Counted from the stretch's first letter, positions 45,467 to 55,135 are shown. The stretch is 64,000 nt of DNA from Agromyces humatus (GCF_021228295.1 NZ_JAJQPD010000004.1:62001-126000); one strand, 5' to 3'. Notes: a model not told the origin generated them from the sequence alone. Numbers and translations are program-made.

Positions 45467-46411
45467 TTAGCCGATGAGCCCGTCGACGTGCAATTCGCGT
45501 CGCGCCCGCGTCTGCCCGGCGCGCGTCTCGAGCTCGTGATCGTCGGGGTAGCCGACCTCGGTGAGGGTCAGGCCCTTCGCCGGCATCACCGTGAACGCGC
45601 TCGTGCGCTCGCCGGCGGCGAGCAGCGCGGCGGGGGCGCCGACCTCGAGTCGCCCCTCCCCCACCGCCAGGGCGGCTCCGACGAGCGCGCGCACCATCGA
45701 GTGGCAGAAGGCGTCTGCCCGCAGCGACGCCACGAGCACGCCATCGTCGCGCCGTGCCCACCGATAGTCCTGCAGCGTGCGGATCGTCGTCGCCTCGTCG
45801 CGCGGCTTGCAGTACGCGGCGAAGTCGTGGAGCCCGCAGAGCGACCGGGACGCGGCATCCATCGCCTCGACGTCGAGGGCTCGCGGAAATGCGACGGTGC
45901 GGCGACGCTCGAGCGGGTCACGACGAGCGGATGCATCGGCCACGCGGTATTCGTAACGGCGCCACACGGCTGAGAACCGCGCATCGAAGCCCTCGGGTGC
46001 CGGTTCGACGTGCGTGACGACGACGTCGGCATCGTGGCCGAGGATCCCCGTGAGCCGGCGGGCGAGCACGGGGGCAGGGGCGGCGTCGTGCTCGGGGTGG
46101 CCGCGACGGGCGCGGGTGACCGACGCGAGCGCGTCGACGGGCACGTCGAGGTGCGCCACCTGGCCGAGCGCGTGCACGCCGGCGTCGGTGCGACCCGCGA
46201 CCGTGAGCCTCGGAGCCACGCCCGTGCGCCGGAACAGCGTCGCGAGCGCCTCCTCGAGCACGCCCTGCACCGTGCGCAGGCCGGGCTGGCGGCTCCACCC
46301 GCTGAAGTCGGTGCCGTCGTACGCGATGCCGAGTCGCAGCCGGACGACCGGGGCCTCGTCGGGCACCTCGCCCGAGACATCCGTCTCGTCGACCGTGTCG
46401 TTCTCGGGCAT
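45467..46411 (-). CDS. truA: tRNA pseudouridine(38-40) synthase
   Basis: 314 residues (larger than the 260-290 usual), TruA family. The catalytic aspartate is in [17 protein letters not shown], with the N-terminal [29 protein letters not shown] and the later [15 protein letters not shown]. Insertions lie near 95-115 and at the ends. It starts six bases after a TAGGCT box without a ribosome binding site, so it has its own promoter and is not simply read from rplQ, whose terminator is between them. Confidence 0.96.
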   Translation of the reverse strand: MPENDTVDETDVSGEVPDEAPVVRLRLGIAYDGTDFSGWSRQPGLRTVQGVLEEALATLFRRTGVAPRLTVAGRTDAGVHALGQVAHLDVPVDALASVTRARRGHPEHDAAPAPVLARRLTGILGHDADVVVTHVEPAPEGFDARFSAVWRRYEYRVADASARRDPLERRRTVAFPRALDVEAMDAASRSLCGLHDFAAYCKPRDEATTIRTLQDYRWARRDDGVLVASLRADAFCHSMVRALVGAALAVGEGRLEVGAPAALLAAGERTSAFTVMPAKGLTLTEVGYPDDHELETRAGQTRARRELHVDGLIG

Positions 46412-46417
46412 GCGACA

Positions 46418-46423
46418 AGCCTA
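46418..46423 (-). promoter_or_regulatory. Leaderless -10 box of truA
   Basis: TAGGCT, six bases, ATG at 46411; no Shine-Dalgarno sequence. Confidence 0.55.
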
Positions 46424-46556
46424 CGGCGATCCCCTGACCCGCACGCACGGACGCCGAGGACCGGAACAACCCGTCCGATGTCGGCGTGTCGAGCCCCCAC
46501 GACGGCGCGCCTGGTTCTTCCTGCAGACGCCGTCGCCGAGCCTCCACAGGGGACGA

Positions 46557-46592
46557 CGAAGGGCCCGGATGCCGCAGCATCCGGGCCCTTCG
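46557..46592 (-). terminator. Terminator of the infA-rplQ operon
   Basis: Perfect 16-bp stem (CGAAGGGCCCGGATGC and its complement) with a CGCA loop, 14 bases past the rplQ stop. It contains the over-represented CGGATGC word on both arms. Confidence 0.88.
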
Positions 46593-46606
46593 TGAGCGGT
46601 TCGAGA

Positions 46607-47152
46607 CTACTTGGCCTCGGCGGCCTCGGCCTCTTCGGCAGGAGCCTCGTCGGTGGTCGACTCGGCAGCCTCGGTGGTGTCGTCGGCAGCAGCCTCGTCG
46701 GCGGGGGCCTCGGCGGCCTCCTCGACGACCTCGGGCTCGTCGGCGACGGGCGCCTCGGCAGCGGCGGGCTTCGCGGCGCGCTGCTTCTTCACGACGGGCT
46801 CGAGCACGAGCTCGATGACCGCCATGGGCGCGTTGTCGCCCTTGCGGTTGCCGATCTTCGTGATGCGGGTGTAGCCGCCCTCACGGTCGGCGACCTGCGG
46901 TGCGATCACGGCGAAGAGCTCGTGGACGACCGACTTGTCGCCGATGACGGCGAGCACGCGACGGCGCGCGTGCAGGTCGCCGCGCTTCGCGAAGGTGACG
47001 AGACGCTCGGCGAGCGGACGCAGGCGCTTGGCCTTCGTCTCGGTGGTGGTGATGCTCTTGTGCGTGAAGAGCGCAGCCGCGAGGTTCGCGAGCAGCAGCC
47101 GCTCGTGCGCGGGTCCGCCTCCGAGGCGGGGGCCCTTGGTGGGCTTCGGCAT
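46607..47152 (-). CDS. rplQ: 50S ribosomal protein L17 with acidic C-terminal tail
   Basis: 181 residues. The bL17 core (1 to about 118) is normal: [49 protein letters not shown]. The last 63 or so residues are almost only Ala, Glu, Asp, Pro and Thr (for example [18 protein letters not shown]), an acidic disordered tail. It is the last gene of the infA-rpmJ-rpsM-rpsK-rpoA-rplQ run, 43 bases after rpoA. Confidence 0.97.
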   Translation of the reverse strand: MPKPTKGPRLGGGPAHERLLLANLAAALFTHKSITTTETKAKRLRPLAERLVTFAKRGDLHARRRVLAVIGDKSVVHELFAVIAPQVADREGGYTRITKIGNRKGDNAPMAVIELVLEPVVKKQRAAKPAAAEAPVADEPEVVEEAAEAPADEAAADDTTEAAESTTDEAPAEEAEAAEAK

Positions 47153-47195
47153 GGTTCGTTATCTCCAGATGGTGAGGGGTCGGGTAGGCCGGGGC

Positions 47196-48182
47196 CTAGT
47201 TCTCGTCGTCGAAGCCCGTGTAGAAGTGGGCGCCGTCGAAGCCGGGAACCGAGTCCTTCAGCGACAGGCCCATCTCAGTGAGCTTGTCCTTGACCTCGTC
47301 GACCGACTTCTGGCCGAAGTTGCGGATGTTCATGAGCTGCGACTCGCTCAGGGCGACGAGCTCGGACACCGTGTTGATGCCTTCGCGCTTCAGGCAGTTG
47401 TAGCTGCGCACCGAGAGGTCGAGGTCTTCGATCGGGATCGAGAGCTCGCTCGAGAGCACGGCGTCGACCGGCGCGGGGCCGATCTCGATGCCCTCGGCCG
47501 CGGTGTTCAGCTCGCGTGCGAGGCCGAACAGCTCGGTGAGGGTGCGGCCCGCCGAAGCGATCGCGTCGCGGGGCGTGATGGCCGGCTTCGACTCGACGTC
47601 GACCACGAGGCGGTCGAAGTCGGTGCGCTCGCCGGCACGGGTGGCCTCGACGCGGTAGGTGACCTTGAGCACCGGCGAGTAGATCGAGTCGACCGGGATC
47701 TGGCCGGCCTCGGAGTACTCGTTGCGGTTCTGGCTGGCCGAGACGTAGCCGCGGCCGCGCTCGATCGTGAGCTCGAGCTCGAACTTCGCCGAGTCGTTGA
47801 GCGTTGCGATGACCAGGTCGGGGTTGTGCACCTCGACGCCGGCGGGTGCCGAGATGTCGGCCGCGGTGACCTCACCGGCGCCCTGCTTGCGCAGGTAGGC
47901 GGTGATGGGCTCGTCGTGCTCGCTGGAGACGACCAGGTTCTTGATGTTGAGGATGATCTCGGTGACGTCCTCTTTCACCCCGGGGACCGTCGAGAACTCG
48001 TGGAGCACGCCGTCGATGCGGATGCTCGTCACGGCCGCGCCGGGGATCGAGGAGAGGAGGGTGCGGCGAAGCGAGTTACCGAGGGTGTAACCGAAGCCCG
48101 GCTCGAGGGGCTCGATCACGAAACGCGAACGGAACTCCGAGATGTTCTCTTCGGTGAGCGTCGGGCGCTGTGCGATCAGCAC
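47196..48182 (-). CDS. rpoA: RNA polymerase subunit alpha
   Basis: 328 residues. The N-terminal assembly domain has [32 protein letters not shown] short linker leads to the C-terminal domain (about 245-310) with the DNA- and activator-contacting segment [17 protein letters not shown] and the helix [16 protein letters not shown]. The start follows AAAGGA. The 132-base gap upstream, where rpsD lies in many actinobacteria, carries two hairpins instead. Confidence 0.98.
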   Translation of the reverse strand: MLIAQRPTLTEENISEFRSRFVIEPLEPGFGYTLGNSLRRTLLSSIPGAAVTSIRIDGVLHEFSTVPGVKEDVTEIILNIKNLVVSSEHDEPITAYLRKQGAGEVTAADISAPAGVEVHNPDLVIATLNDSAKFELELTIERGRGYVSASQNRNEYSEAGQIPVDSIYSPVLKVTYRVEATRAGERTDFDRLVVDVESKPAITPRDAIASAGRTLTELFGLARELNTAAEGIEIGPAPVDAVLSSELSIPIEDLDLSVRSYNCLKREGINTVSELVALSESQLMNIRNFGQKSVDEVKDKLTEMGLSLKDSVPGFDGAHFYTGFDDEN

Positions 48183-48197
48183 TGTTGATTCCTTTCG

Positions 48198-48224
48198 GCA
48201 GGGTGTCCGCTATATGACACCTGC
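48198..48224 (-). promoter_or_regulatory. Hairpin 1 in the rpsK-rpoA gap
   Basis: GCAGGGTGTC / GACACCTGC with one bulged base and an 8-base AT-rich loop, about 16-42 bases upstream of the rpoA start. Confidence 0.4.
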
Positions 48225-48268
48225 GAGGTCGAGGATCTTGAGTTGTGTGAGAACGGATGCCACGTGGC

Positions 48269-48296
48269 CGGGCGGGCGCACATGGCGGCCCGCCCG
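48269..48296 (-). promoter_or_regulatory. Hairpin 2 in the rpsK-rpoA gap
   Basis: Perfect 9-bp stem CGGGCGGGC / GCCCGCCCG, 10-base loop, 19 bases past the rpsK stop. May act as a partial terminator or processing site. Confidence 0.45.
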
Positions 48297-48314
48297 ACCC
48301 GCGGCTCGGAGTGC

Positions 48315-48713
48315 TTAGACGCGGCGGCGCTTCGGCGGGCGGCAGCCGTTGTGCGCCTGGGGCGTCACGTCGTTGATGCTGCCGACCTCGAGGCCCGCGG
48401 CCTGGAGCGAGCGGATCGCGGTCTCACGGCCCGAGCCGGGGCCCTTGACGAAGACGTCGACCTTCTTCATGCCGTGCTCCTGCGCCTGGCGGGCGGCCGA
48501 CTCTGCGGCGAGCTGCGCGGCGAACGGGGTCGACTTGCGCGAGCCCTTGAAGCCGACGCCACCGGAGGAGGCCCAGCTGATCACGGCACCGTTGGTGTCG
48601 GTGATCGAGACGATCGTGTTGTTGAACGTCGACTTGATGTGGGCCTGGCCCACGGCGATGTTCTTCTTTTCCTTCTTGCGCGGCTTGCGAGTAGCCGCCT
48701 TGGGTGCTGCCAT
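48315..48713 (-). CDS. rpsK: 30S ribosomal protein S11
   Basis: 132 residues, uS11: basic N-terminus [17 protein letters not shown], then [37 protein letters not shown] and the conserved end [18 protein letters not shown]. Follows rpsM by 32 bases. Confidence 0.98.
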   Translation of the reverse strand: MAAPKAATRKPRKKEKKNIAVGQAHIKSTFNNTIVSITDTNGAVISWASSGGVGFKGSRKSTPFAAQLAAESAARQAQEHGMKKVDVFVKGPGSGRETAIRSLQAAGLEVGSINDVTPQAHNGCRPPKRRRV

Positions 48714-48745
48714 GTGTGAAATCTCCTAGATCTGGCGACGAGCGG

Positions 48746-49126
48746 TTACTTGCGGCCGGGCTTCTTCTTGCCGGCGACGGTGCGCTTCGGGCCCTTGCGG
48801 GTGCGAGCGTTGGTCTTGGTGCGCTGGCCGCGGACCGGGAGGCCGCGACGGTGGCGGATGCCCTCGTAGGAGCCGATCTCGACCTTGCGGCGGATGTCGG
48901 CGGCCACCTCGCGGCGGAGGTCGCCCTCGACCTTGAAGTTGGCCTCGATGTAGTCGCGCAGGGCGACCAGCTGGTCGTCGCTGAGGTCCTTCACGCGGAT
49001 GTTTCCGTCGATGCCGGTTTCGGCGAGCGTGGTGAGCGCTCGCGTGCGGCCGACGCCGTAGATGTAAGTCAGTGCGATCTCCACGCGCTTCTCGCGCGGG
49101 ATGTCGACTCCTGCCAGACGTGCCAT
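48746..49126 (-). CDS. rpsM: 30S ribosomal protein S13
   Basis: 126 residues, uS13: [39 protein letters not shown], and the C-terminal [31 protein letters not shown]. The ATG at 49126 is the canonical start, with AGGAG upstream. A 162-base gap separates it from rpmJ, long for this operon, and contains a foldable element (49162-49224). Confidence 0.98.
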   Translation of the reverse strand: MARLAGVDIPREKRVEIALTYIYGVGRTRALTTLAETGIDGNIRVKDLSDDQLVALRDYIEANFKVEGDLRREVAADIRRKVEIGSYEGIRHRRGLPVRGQRTKTNARTRKGPKRTVAGKKKPGRK

Positions 49127-49161
49127 GTGTGGCTTCTCCTGTTTCGAAGTGGAGGTGTGGA

Positions 49162-49224
49162 GCAATGCCGGTGCCCAGGCCTCCAACCTGAGGTGTCCCC
49201 CGCGAGAGCGGGTTCTGGCATTGC
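49162..49224 (-). ncRNA. Candidate structured mRNA leader between rpmJ and rpsM
   Basis: 63 bases that can close on perfect 8-bp arms GCAATGCC / GGCATTGC. Inside are a 5-bp CCCGC / GCGGG hairpin with a GAGA tetraloop (49199-49212) and a small CCTC / GAGG or CAGG / CCTG hairpin (49176-49193). This gives a three-way junction. On the transcribed strand it ends 36 bases before the rpsM start. It resembles ribosomal-protein autoregulatory leaders in plan, but I recognise no known family. Confidence 0.4.
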
Positions 49225-49288
49225 CGATGCGGTGTTCAGTTGTGGATGTCGCGGTGCGCGCGCTGGGCGCGCCCCGCACGTCTGGCGA

Positions 49289-49402
49289 CTAGCCCTGGCG
49301 CTGCTTGTGGCGCGGGTTCTCGCAGATGACCATCACGCGGCCGTGGCGGCGGATGACCTTGCACTTGTCGCAGATGCGCTTGACGGAGGGGTTGACCTTC
49401 AT
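49289..49402 (-). CDS. rpmJ: 50S ribosomal protein L36
   Basis: 37-residue bL36 read directly from the bases: starts [17 protein letters not shown] and ends NPRHKQRQG. Cys11, Cys14, Cys27 and His32 make the zinc-binding (C+) form. It lies 69 bases after infA, in the infA-rpmJ-rpsM order. Confidence 0.97.
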   Translation of the reverse strand: MKVNPSVKRICDKCKVIRRHGRVMVICENPRHKQRQG

Positions 49403-49471
49403 GGTGGTTCCTTGGAATTCGCTGTCCTCGTACCCGCGGGATGCCGCGGGCCGTTACTTTCCGAGCAGCCC

Positions 49472-49693
49472 TTACTTGTAGCGGTAGACGATGCGCCCGC
49501 GCGTCAGGTCGTATGGGCTCAGCTCGACGATCACGCGGTCCTCGGGGAGGATGCGGATGTAGTGCTGGCGCATCTTTCCTGAGATGTGCGCGAGAACCTT
49601 GTGCCCGTTCGTGAGTTCCACCCGGAACATCGCGTTCGGGAGTGCCTCGATGACCGAGCCTTCGATCTCGATGACGCCGTCTTTCTTGGCCAT
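49472..49693 (-). CDS. infA: Translation initiation factor IF-1
   Basis: 73-residue S1-type OB-fold protein: [56 protein letters not shown]. Identical in size to other actinobacterial IF-1. The ATG lies six bases after GATAGT; GAGG in the spacer could serve as a weak ribosome binding site. In most actinobacteria map or adk would be the next gene upstream; here it is the mannitol module. Confidence 0.98.
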   Translation of the reverse strand: MAKKDGVIEIEGSVIEALPNAMFRVELTNGHKVLAHISGKMRQHYIRILPEDRVIVELSPYDLTRGRIVYRYK

Positions 49694-49699
49694 AGCCTC

Positions 49700-49705
49700 A
49701 CTATC
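49700..49705 (-). promoter_or_regulatory. -10 box directly before infA
   Basis: GATAGT, six bases (GAGGCT), ATG at 49693. Suggests that the infA-rplQ genes have their own promoter, as expected if the mannitol module has cut them off from the upstream spc genes. Confidence 0.5.
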
Positions 49706-49879
49706 GCTTGGAGTTTGGGATGCTGGTCGTGCGATGATGCTGCATGCGGTCGCCGTCAGGTCGTCGCCGTCTGATCGAGTCGTCAGGCATGCCGAAGCGG
49801 GCGTGCAGAACACCAAGGGTCAACTTTAGGCGATTCCGTGCGATTTCGCCAGTCGAGGCGCGAATGCCCCGATTCCCGG

Positions 49880-51031
49880 CTATCGCGAGGCCGCCGCTGC
49901 GGCCACCGCTTCGACGAGGCCGTCCTCGAGCGGATGCCCCGGGGCGATGCCCATGACCTCGTGCACGATCTGCACGGGCCCGCGCGTGTGCAGCATGCGT
50001 CGCAACTCGACACTCTCGGGATCGGCGGGCACGTCGAACCGGAGTGCGGCTCCGACCGCTGCGAGCAACCCGCCGACCGAGGACCCGCGCTCGGCGAGTT
50101 CGGCGGCGGGGCCGATGAAGCGCTCGTGACGGCCGAGCTTGCGCAGCGGTTGCCGCCCGACCCGCTCGACGGTGTCGGGGAGCTCGGGGTTTCGGAACCG
50201 CTCGAGGATCGTCTCGCGATAGGCCGACTGCTCGGCGGCGCTGAACTCGTGCTTGTCGACGATGAGCGCGGACGTCTCGCCCAGCACGCGTTCGACCGCG
50301 GCCGCGACGGGCGGGTCGGCGAGCGCTTCGCTGATACGCGTATGCCCGGCGAGGAATCCGAAGTAGGCGGTGGCGGCGTGCCCGGTGTTCACCGTGAACA
50401 GCTTGCGTTCGATGTACGGGGCGAGATCGTCGACGAAGTGGGCGTCGGGGATCACCGGCGGCGCCTCGCCGAACGGCGCCCGTTCGATCGCCCACTCGAA
50501 GAACGGCTCGACGGTCACGTCGAGTCCCGCATCGGGCGCCTGGGCGGGCACGATGCGGTCGACGGCGGTGTTCGCGAACACCGCGCGGGGGGCCAGCGAG
50601 GGCCACTCCTCGGCACCGGCGAGCGCGGCGACCTCGTCGCGCAGCAGGTTCGTGGCGTTGATCGCGTTCTCGCACGCCATGACCGCGACGGGCGGGGCAT
50701 CCGCGGAGCGGGCCCGAAGCGCCGCGAGCACATGGGGGGCGATGAACTTCAGGATGGTCGGACCGACCGCCGTGGTCACGACGTCGGCGGTCGCGAGCTC
50801 GCCGGCGAGGCCCGGGGCATCCGTCGCACTGTTCACTGCGCGATAGCCGTCGACGACGCGATCCCGCGCGCCCGCGCCCACCTCGTGCACCGTGTAACGG
50901 TCGGATGCCGCGAGCTCGTCGATCAGCGCGCCGTTCACGTCGGCGAACACGACCTCGTACCCGGCGTCGTGCAGCAGAAGCCCGACGAACCCGCGCCCGA
51001 TGTTGCCGGCGCCGAAGTGCACGGCCTTCAC
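49880..51031 (-). CDS. mtlD: Mannitol-1-phosphate 5-dehydrogenase
   Basis: Oxidises mannitol-1-phosphate, the product of the mannitol PTS, to fructose-6-phosphate with NAD+; 383 residues. N-terminal nucleotide-binding motif [16 protein letters not shown], and the polyol-dehydrogenase catalytic region with [19 protein letters not shown]. It overlaps the EIIA gene by 4 bases (ATGA), last gene of the mtl operon. About 185 bases separate it from infA. Confidence 0.97.
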   Translation of the reverse strand: MKAVHFGAGNIGRGFVGLLLHDAGYEVVFADVNGALIDELAASDRYTVHEVGAGARDRVVDGYRAVNSATDAPGLAGELATADVVTTAVGPTILKFIAPHVLAALRARSADAPPVAVMACENAINATNLLRDEVAALAGAEEWPSLAPRAVFANTAVDRIVPAQAPDAGLDVTVEPFFEWAIERAPFGEAPPVIPDAHFVDDLAPYIERKLFTVNTGHAATAYFGFLAGHTRISEALADPPVAAAVERVLGETSALIVDKHEFSAAEQSAYRETILERFRNPELPDTVERVGRQPLRKLGRHERFIGPAAELAERGSSVGGLLAAVGAALRFDVPADPESVELRRMLHTRGPVQIVHEVMGIAPGHPLEDGLVEAVAAAAASR

Positions 51032-51468
51032 GAGTCGTTGACCTCCGAGAGCAGGGCGTGCAGTTGTTCGGCGGACGTCGCGTCGACGAGCCGCTGCACC
51101 TCGTCGTCGTCCGAGAAGATGATCGCGATCTTCGAGAGGATGTCGAGGTGCTCGTTCTCGATGCCGGCGATGCCGACGACGAAGCGGGCCTCTTCACCGC
51201 CCCAGTCGATCGCCTCGTCGTACCGGATGACCGAGAGCGCCGATCGGCGGATCGAGTCCTTCGCCTCGTTGGTGCCGTGCGGGATCGCGAGCAGGTTGCC
51301 CATGTACGTCGACACCGACTGCTCGCGCTCGAGCATCGCGTCGACGTAGGCGGGCTCGACCGCGCCGGCCTCGACGAGGATCGCGCCCGCCGCGCGGATC
51401 GCGTCGTCGCGGTCGGCCGCCCGGGCGGCGAGCCGCACATTGGCGGCGGGCAGGATCTCTTCGGTCAT
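51028..51468 (-). CDS. mtlF: PTS mannitol-specific EIIA component
   Basis: 146-residue stand-alone EIIA of the fructose/mannitol family. The phosphorylated histidine is His64 in [12 protein letters not shown]. It accepts phosphate from HPr and passes it to the EIIB domain of MtlA. GAAGGAGC lies ahead of the ATG. A 97-base gap with a hairpin (51521-51557) separates it from mtlA. Confidence 0.96.
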   Translation of the reverse strand: MTEEILPAANVRLAARAADRDDAIRAAGAILVEAGAVEPAYVDAMLEREQSVSTYMGNLLAIPHGTNEAKDSIRRSALSVIRYDEAIDWGGEEARFVVGIAGIENEHLDILSKIAIIFSDDDEVQRLVDATSAEQLHALLSEVNDS

Positions 51469-51520
51469 CGGATGCTCCTTCTTCTCGTTCGTTGTCCGGT
51501 TGTCCGCGTGCTGCCGAGGA

Positions 51521-51557
51521 CTCCGGGGCCGGAGCTCGTACGCATCCGACCCCGGAG
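51521..51557 (-). promoter_or_regulatory. Hairpin between mtlA and mtlF
   Basis: Perfect 8-bp arms CTCCGGGG / CCCCGGAG with a 21-base loop, 9 bases past the mtlA stop. No U-tract. Could limit read-through into mtlF-mtlD or protect the 3' end of mtlA mRNA. Confidence 0.45.
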
Positions 51558-51565
51558 ATCCGCAA

Positions 51566-53128
51566 TCAGGGCTGCGTCTCGTGCTGTCCCTTGACCAGGT
51601 CCACGACCTCGTCGTACCTCGGCGAGTTCATGAAGTTGTCGACCGAGACGTGGACGGCGTCGGGCGTCTGCTGCCGTGCGCGATCCGTCAGCTGGTTCTG
51701 CGTGATGACCAGGTCGGCGGAGGAGTCGAGGTTCGCGATCGCCTTGTTGACGACCGTGACGTCCTCGATCCCCGCCTTCTTGAACTTGTTCCGCAGGACG
51801 CTCGCGCCCATCGCCGACGAGCCCATCCCGGCATCGCACGCGAACACGACGTTCTTGATCTCCGGCACCGTCCCCGTCGCGGGGCCGGCCTGACCGTCGG
51901 CCTGGGTCGCCGCTCCGCCGCGCAGGTTCGCGAGGGCGTCGGAGCTCTTGCCCTTCGCCGCCTCGGTCTGCGTGATCGCCGCGCCGAACGCGTCGTCGGT
52001 GGCCGCCATCGCCTCGAGGTCGCGCTTGCGCGAGGCACGGAGGATGACCCCGGCGATGAGGAACGTCACCGTCGCCGAGAGGACCACCGACAGGAGGACC
52101 GCGACGTACGAGTTGTTCGCGACCTGGGCGACGACGGCGAAGATGCTGCCCGGCGCCGCCGGTGCGCGGAGCGCGCCGCCCAACAGCATGTTGGTCGTCA
52201 CGCCGGTCATGCCGCCCGCGATGAGTGCCACGATCAGGATCGGCTTGATGAGGGCGTACGGGAAGTACACCTCGTGGATGCCGCCGAAGAACTGGATGAC
52301 AGCGGCGCCCGGCGCCGATGCGCGCGCCGCCCCGATCCCGAAGAAGGTGAAGGCCAGGAGCAGGCCGACGCCGGGGCCGGGATTCGCCTCGAGGAGGAAC
52401 AGGATCGACGAGCCCGTGTCTGACGCCTCCTGGAGGCCGAGGGGGGTCAGCACGCCGTGGTTGATGGCGTTGTTGAGGAAGAAGACCTTGGCCGGCTCGA
52501 TGATGATGCTCGTGAGTGGCAGGAGGTTCGTCTCGACGAGCCAGTTCACGGCTCCGCCGAGGGCTTCCATGATCCGGTTGACGACCCAGGCGATCGGGAA
52601 GAACCCCAGGATGGCCATGGCGAAGCCCCAGATGCCGGCCGAGAACATGTTGACGAGCATCTCGAAGCCCGCCCTGATCTTGCCCTCCCACAGGTTGTCC
52701 AGCCACTTCATGGTGTACGCGGCGATGGGCGCCATGATCATCGCACCGATGAACTGGTGGATCTCGGGGATGCTCGGGTCACCGGCCGCCTCCGCCACCG
52801 CGTTGTACTGAGCGACGAGGAGGTCGGACCCGGCAATGACTCCGAAGGTGCCGATCACGGCCACCACGCCACCGCGGATGCCGTAGATGATGTTGCCGCC
52901 CGTGTACGCGATGAGGATCGGGAGCGCGTAGTGGATGAACGGCCCGACGATCGTGGCCAGATCGGCGTTGGGAATCCACCCCACGTCGATGAAGAACGCG
53001 GTGAAGATGCCCCACGCGATGAGCGCGGGGATGTTGGGCATGATCATGCCGCTGAGGAAGGTGCCGAACTTCTGTACCGCGACGCGAGCTCCCCCCGGCC
53101 GCTTCGCGTCACTCGACGTCGTTGTCAT
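51566..53128 (-). CDS. mtlA: PTS mannitol-specific EIICB component
   Basis: Membrane transporter that phosphorylates mannitol on entry; 520 residues. The EIIC domain (about 15-345) has the family landmarks IPALIAWGIFTAFF, NNAINHGVLTPLG and GGIHEVYFPYAL. A linker leads to the EIIB domain (about 425-515) with the phospho-cysteine in VVFACDAGMGSSAMG. The EIIA part fused in E. coli MtlA is absent and supplied by mtlF. The ATG at 53128 has AGAGAGG upstream. Confidence 0.97.
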   Translation of the reverse strand: MTTTSSDAKRPGGARVAVQKFGTFLSGMIMPNIPALIAWGIFTAFFIDVGWIPNADLATIVGPFIHYALPILIAYTGGNIIYGIRGGVVAVIGTFGVIAGSDLLVAQYNAVAEAAGDPSIPEIHQFIGAMIMAPIAAYTMKWLDNLWEGKIRAGFEMLVNMFSAGIWGFAMAILGFFPIAWVVNRIMEALGGAVNWLVETNLLPLTSIIIEPAKVFFLNNAINHGVLTPLGLQEASDTGSSILFLLEANPGPGVGLLLAFTFFGIGAARASAPGAAVIQFFGGIHEVYFPYALIKPILIVALIAGGMTGVTTNMLLGGALRAPAAPGSIFAVVAQVANNSYVAVLLSVVLSATVTFLIAGVILRASRKRDLEAMAATDDAFGAAITQTEAAKGKSSDALANLRGGAATQADGQAGPATGTVPEIKNVVFACDAGMGSSAMGASVLRNKFKKAGIEDVTVVNKAIANLDSSADLVITQNQLTDRARQQTPDAVHVSVDNFMNSPRYDEVVDLVKGQHETQP

Positions 53129-53147
53129 TGTGGTGCCTCTCTGGTGA

Positions 53148-54827
53148 TCACGACGCGGCTTCGCGCGCCGTGGTGATCTCGGATGCGACGGCCTGTGCCG
53201 CCGCTCGGGCTTCGGCCGCTCCCTCAGCGGCCAGGGCTGCCCCGGCGAGCGCCTTCGCGTCGTCGGGGCTGTACCGCGCGAGGGAAGCGCGGACATCTGC
53301 GAGTGCCGACGGCGACATCGACAGGCTCGTGGCGCCGAGACCGACGAGCACGACGGCGAGCAGCGGGTCGGCAGCGGCCTCGCCGCAGATGCCGACCGGC
53401 TTGCCGAGTTCGGCCCCGGCACGGCCCACGTCGGCGATGAGACGCAGCACGGCGGGATGCCAGGGGTCCTGCAGCTTCGCGACGGTGCCGAGCAGTCGGT
53501 CGGCGGCCATCGTGTACTGCGTGAGGTCGTTCGTTCCGATCGAGGCGAAGTCGCAGGCGGCGAGCACGTGGTCGGCCACGAGCGCCGCAGAGGGCGTCTC
53601 GACCATGACGCCGGCGACGCGGATGCCCAACTCCTTCGCCAGCGCGGTGAAGTACCGCGTCTCGTCGACGGTGGCGATCATCGGCGCCATGACCCACAGT
53701 TCGGCATCGGTGGCGGCGTCGGCCGCGGCGAGCGCGGTGAGCTGCTCGCGCAGGATCACCTCGGAATGCCGCAGCGCGCGGATGCCCCGGAGCCCGAGCG
53801 CGGGGTTCTCTTCAGCGGCATCGTTGAGGAAGGAGAGGGGCTTGTCGGCCCCGGCATCGAGCACGCGCACGACGACTTTCTTGCCGGCGAACGCCGACAG
53901 CATCCGCGTGTACTGCGCCTGCTGGTCGGTGATGCTCGGCGCGGTGTCGGCGTCGAGGAAGAGGAACTCGGTGCGGAACAGCCCGACGCCCTCGGCGCCG
54001 AGTCGCAGCGCCTCGGCGGCGCCGTCGGCCGAGCCGAGGTTCGCGAGCAGCGGCACCGGGGTGCCGTCGGCGAGCGCGCCGGGTGTGACGGGCGCGGCCT
54101 CGAGCGCGGCCCGCTCGGCGATCCGCGCCTTCGCCGCGGCGACCTCGTCGGCGCTCGGGTCGGAGACCACCAGGTCGTTGGCCGCGTCGACGATCACGGT
54201 GTCGCCGTCGGCGAGGCCCGAGGCATCCGCCGCCCCGACGATCGCGACGATCGACTTCTCGCGGGCGAGGATCGCCGTGTGCGAGGTGGGTCCGCCGTCG
54301 ACGGTCACGAGCCCCAGCACCTGGTCGAGGTCGAGCGTCGCAGTGTCGGCCGGCGCGAGGTCGCGGGCGACGAGCACGAACGGATGTCCCGGATCGGGCA
54401 CTCCCGGCGCGGGCAGCTTCAGCAGGTGCGCGATGACGCGCTGCGAGATGTCGTCGAGGTCGGCAGCGCGCTCGGCCATGTACCCGCCCATGCCGGCGAG
54501 CAGGTCGCGGTACGAGGCGAACGCCTCGAAGACCGCGCGCTCGGCCGTCTTGCCGTTCTCGAGACGATTCGCGACCTCATCGACGAGGCTCGGGTCCTCG
54601 GCGATCATCGCCTGCGCCTCGAGCACGTCCTGAGCGGCCCCGCCGGCCTTCGCGCCCCGGCTCATGAGCTCGGCGGCGACGACCGACATCGAGGCCTTCG
54701 CCCGCTCGCCCTCGAGCTTCGGGTCGAGGTGGCTCGGACGGTCGACCGGCTCGGGCAGCCGCTCGGCCATGCGCACGACCGACCCGACCGCGACCCCTTG
54801 GCCGATGCCCGTTCCCGTGATCTTCAT
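53148..54827 (-). CDS. ptsI: Phosphoenolpyruvate-protein phosphotransferase (enzyme I)
   Basis: General PTS enzyme that takes phosphate from PEP and gives it to HPr; 559 residues. The phospho-histidine is in VDGGPTSHTAILARE. The PEP-binding barrel has VGLFRTEFLFLD, VVRVLDAGADKPLSF and the late FASIGTNDLTQYTMAADR and GICGEAAAD motifs. The ATG at 54827 has AAGGGG six bases upstream (a GTG at 54830 is possible). It lies between HPr and mtlA, not in a separate pts operon. Confidence 0.97.
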   Translation of the reverse strand: MKITGTGIGQGVAVGSVVRMAERLPEPVDRPSHLDPKLEGERAKASMSVVAAELMSRGAKAGGAAQDVLEAQAMIAEDPSLVDEVANRLENGKTAERAVFEAFASYRDLLAGMGGYMAERAADLDDISQRVIAHLLKLPAPGVPDPGHPFVLVARDLAPADTATLDLDQVLGLVTVDGGPTSHTAILAREKSIVAIVGAADASGLADGDTVIVDAANDLVVSDPSADEVAAAKARIAERAALEAAPVTPGALADGTPVPLLANLGSADGAAEALRLGAEGVGLFRTEFLFLDADTAPSITDQQAQYTRMLSAFAGKKVVVRVLDAGADKPLSFLNDAAEENPALGLRGIRALRHSEVILREQLTALAAADAATDAELWVMAPMIATVDETRYFTALAKELGIRVAGVMVETPSAALVADHVLAACDFASIGTNDLTQYTMAADRLLGTVAKLQDPWHPAVLRLIADVGRAGAELGKPVGICGEAAADPLLAVVLVGLGATSLSMSPSALADVRASLARYSPDDAKALAGAALAAEGAAEARAAAQAVASEITTAREAAS

Positions 54828-54868
54828 CACACGCCCCTTCTCGTCGGTTCGGATGGCGTAGCGCGGCG

Positions 54869-55135
54869 CTACTCGTCGTGGTCGGTGAGCAGCAGCCCGA
54901 CGAGCTCATCGAGCACCGCCTGCTCGTCACCGCCCTCGACGACGAGGGTGACCTCGTCGCCGTGGTCGATGCCCTGCGAGATGACCGCGAGGATGCTCGC
55001 ACCGTTGACGGGCTTGCCGCCCGACTTGCTGATGGTGACCGCGGCACCTGAAGCGGCTGCGGCCTGCGTGAAGAGCTTGGCCGGGCGTGCGTGCAGGCCG
55101 TGAGTCGATCCGATTCGTACCGTGCGTTCAATCAT
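54869..55135 (-). CDS. ptsH: Phosphocarrier protein HPr
   Basis: 88-residue HPr. The active histidine is His15 in STHGLHARPAKLF. The regulatory-serine position is Ser47 in KPVNGASILAV, so control by an HPr kinase is conceivable in principle although such kinases are mostly known from Firmicutes. The ATG at 55135 was preferred over one at 55150 because it gives the standard N-terminus MIERTVRIG. Confidence 0.95.
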   Translation of the reverse strand: MIERTVRIGSTHGLHARPAKLFTQAAAASGAAVTISKSGGKPVNGASILAVISQGIDHGDEVTLVVEGGDEQAVLDELVGLLLTDHDE

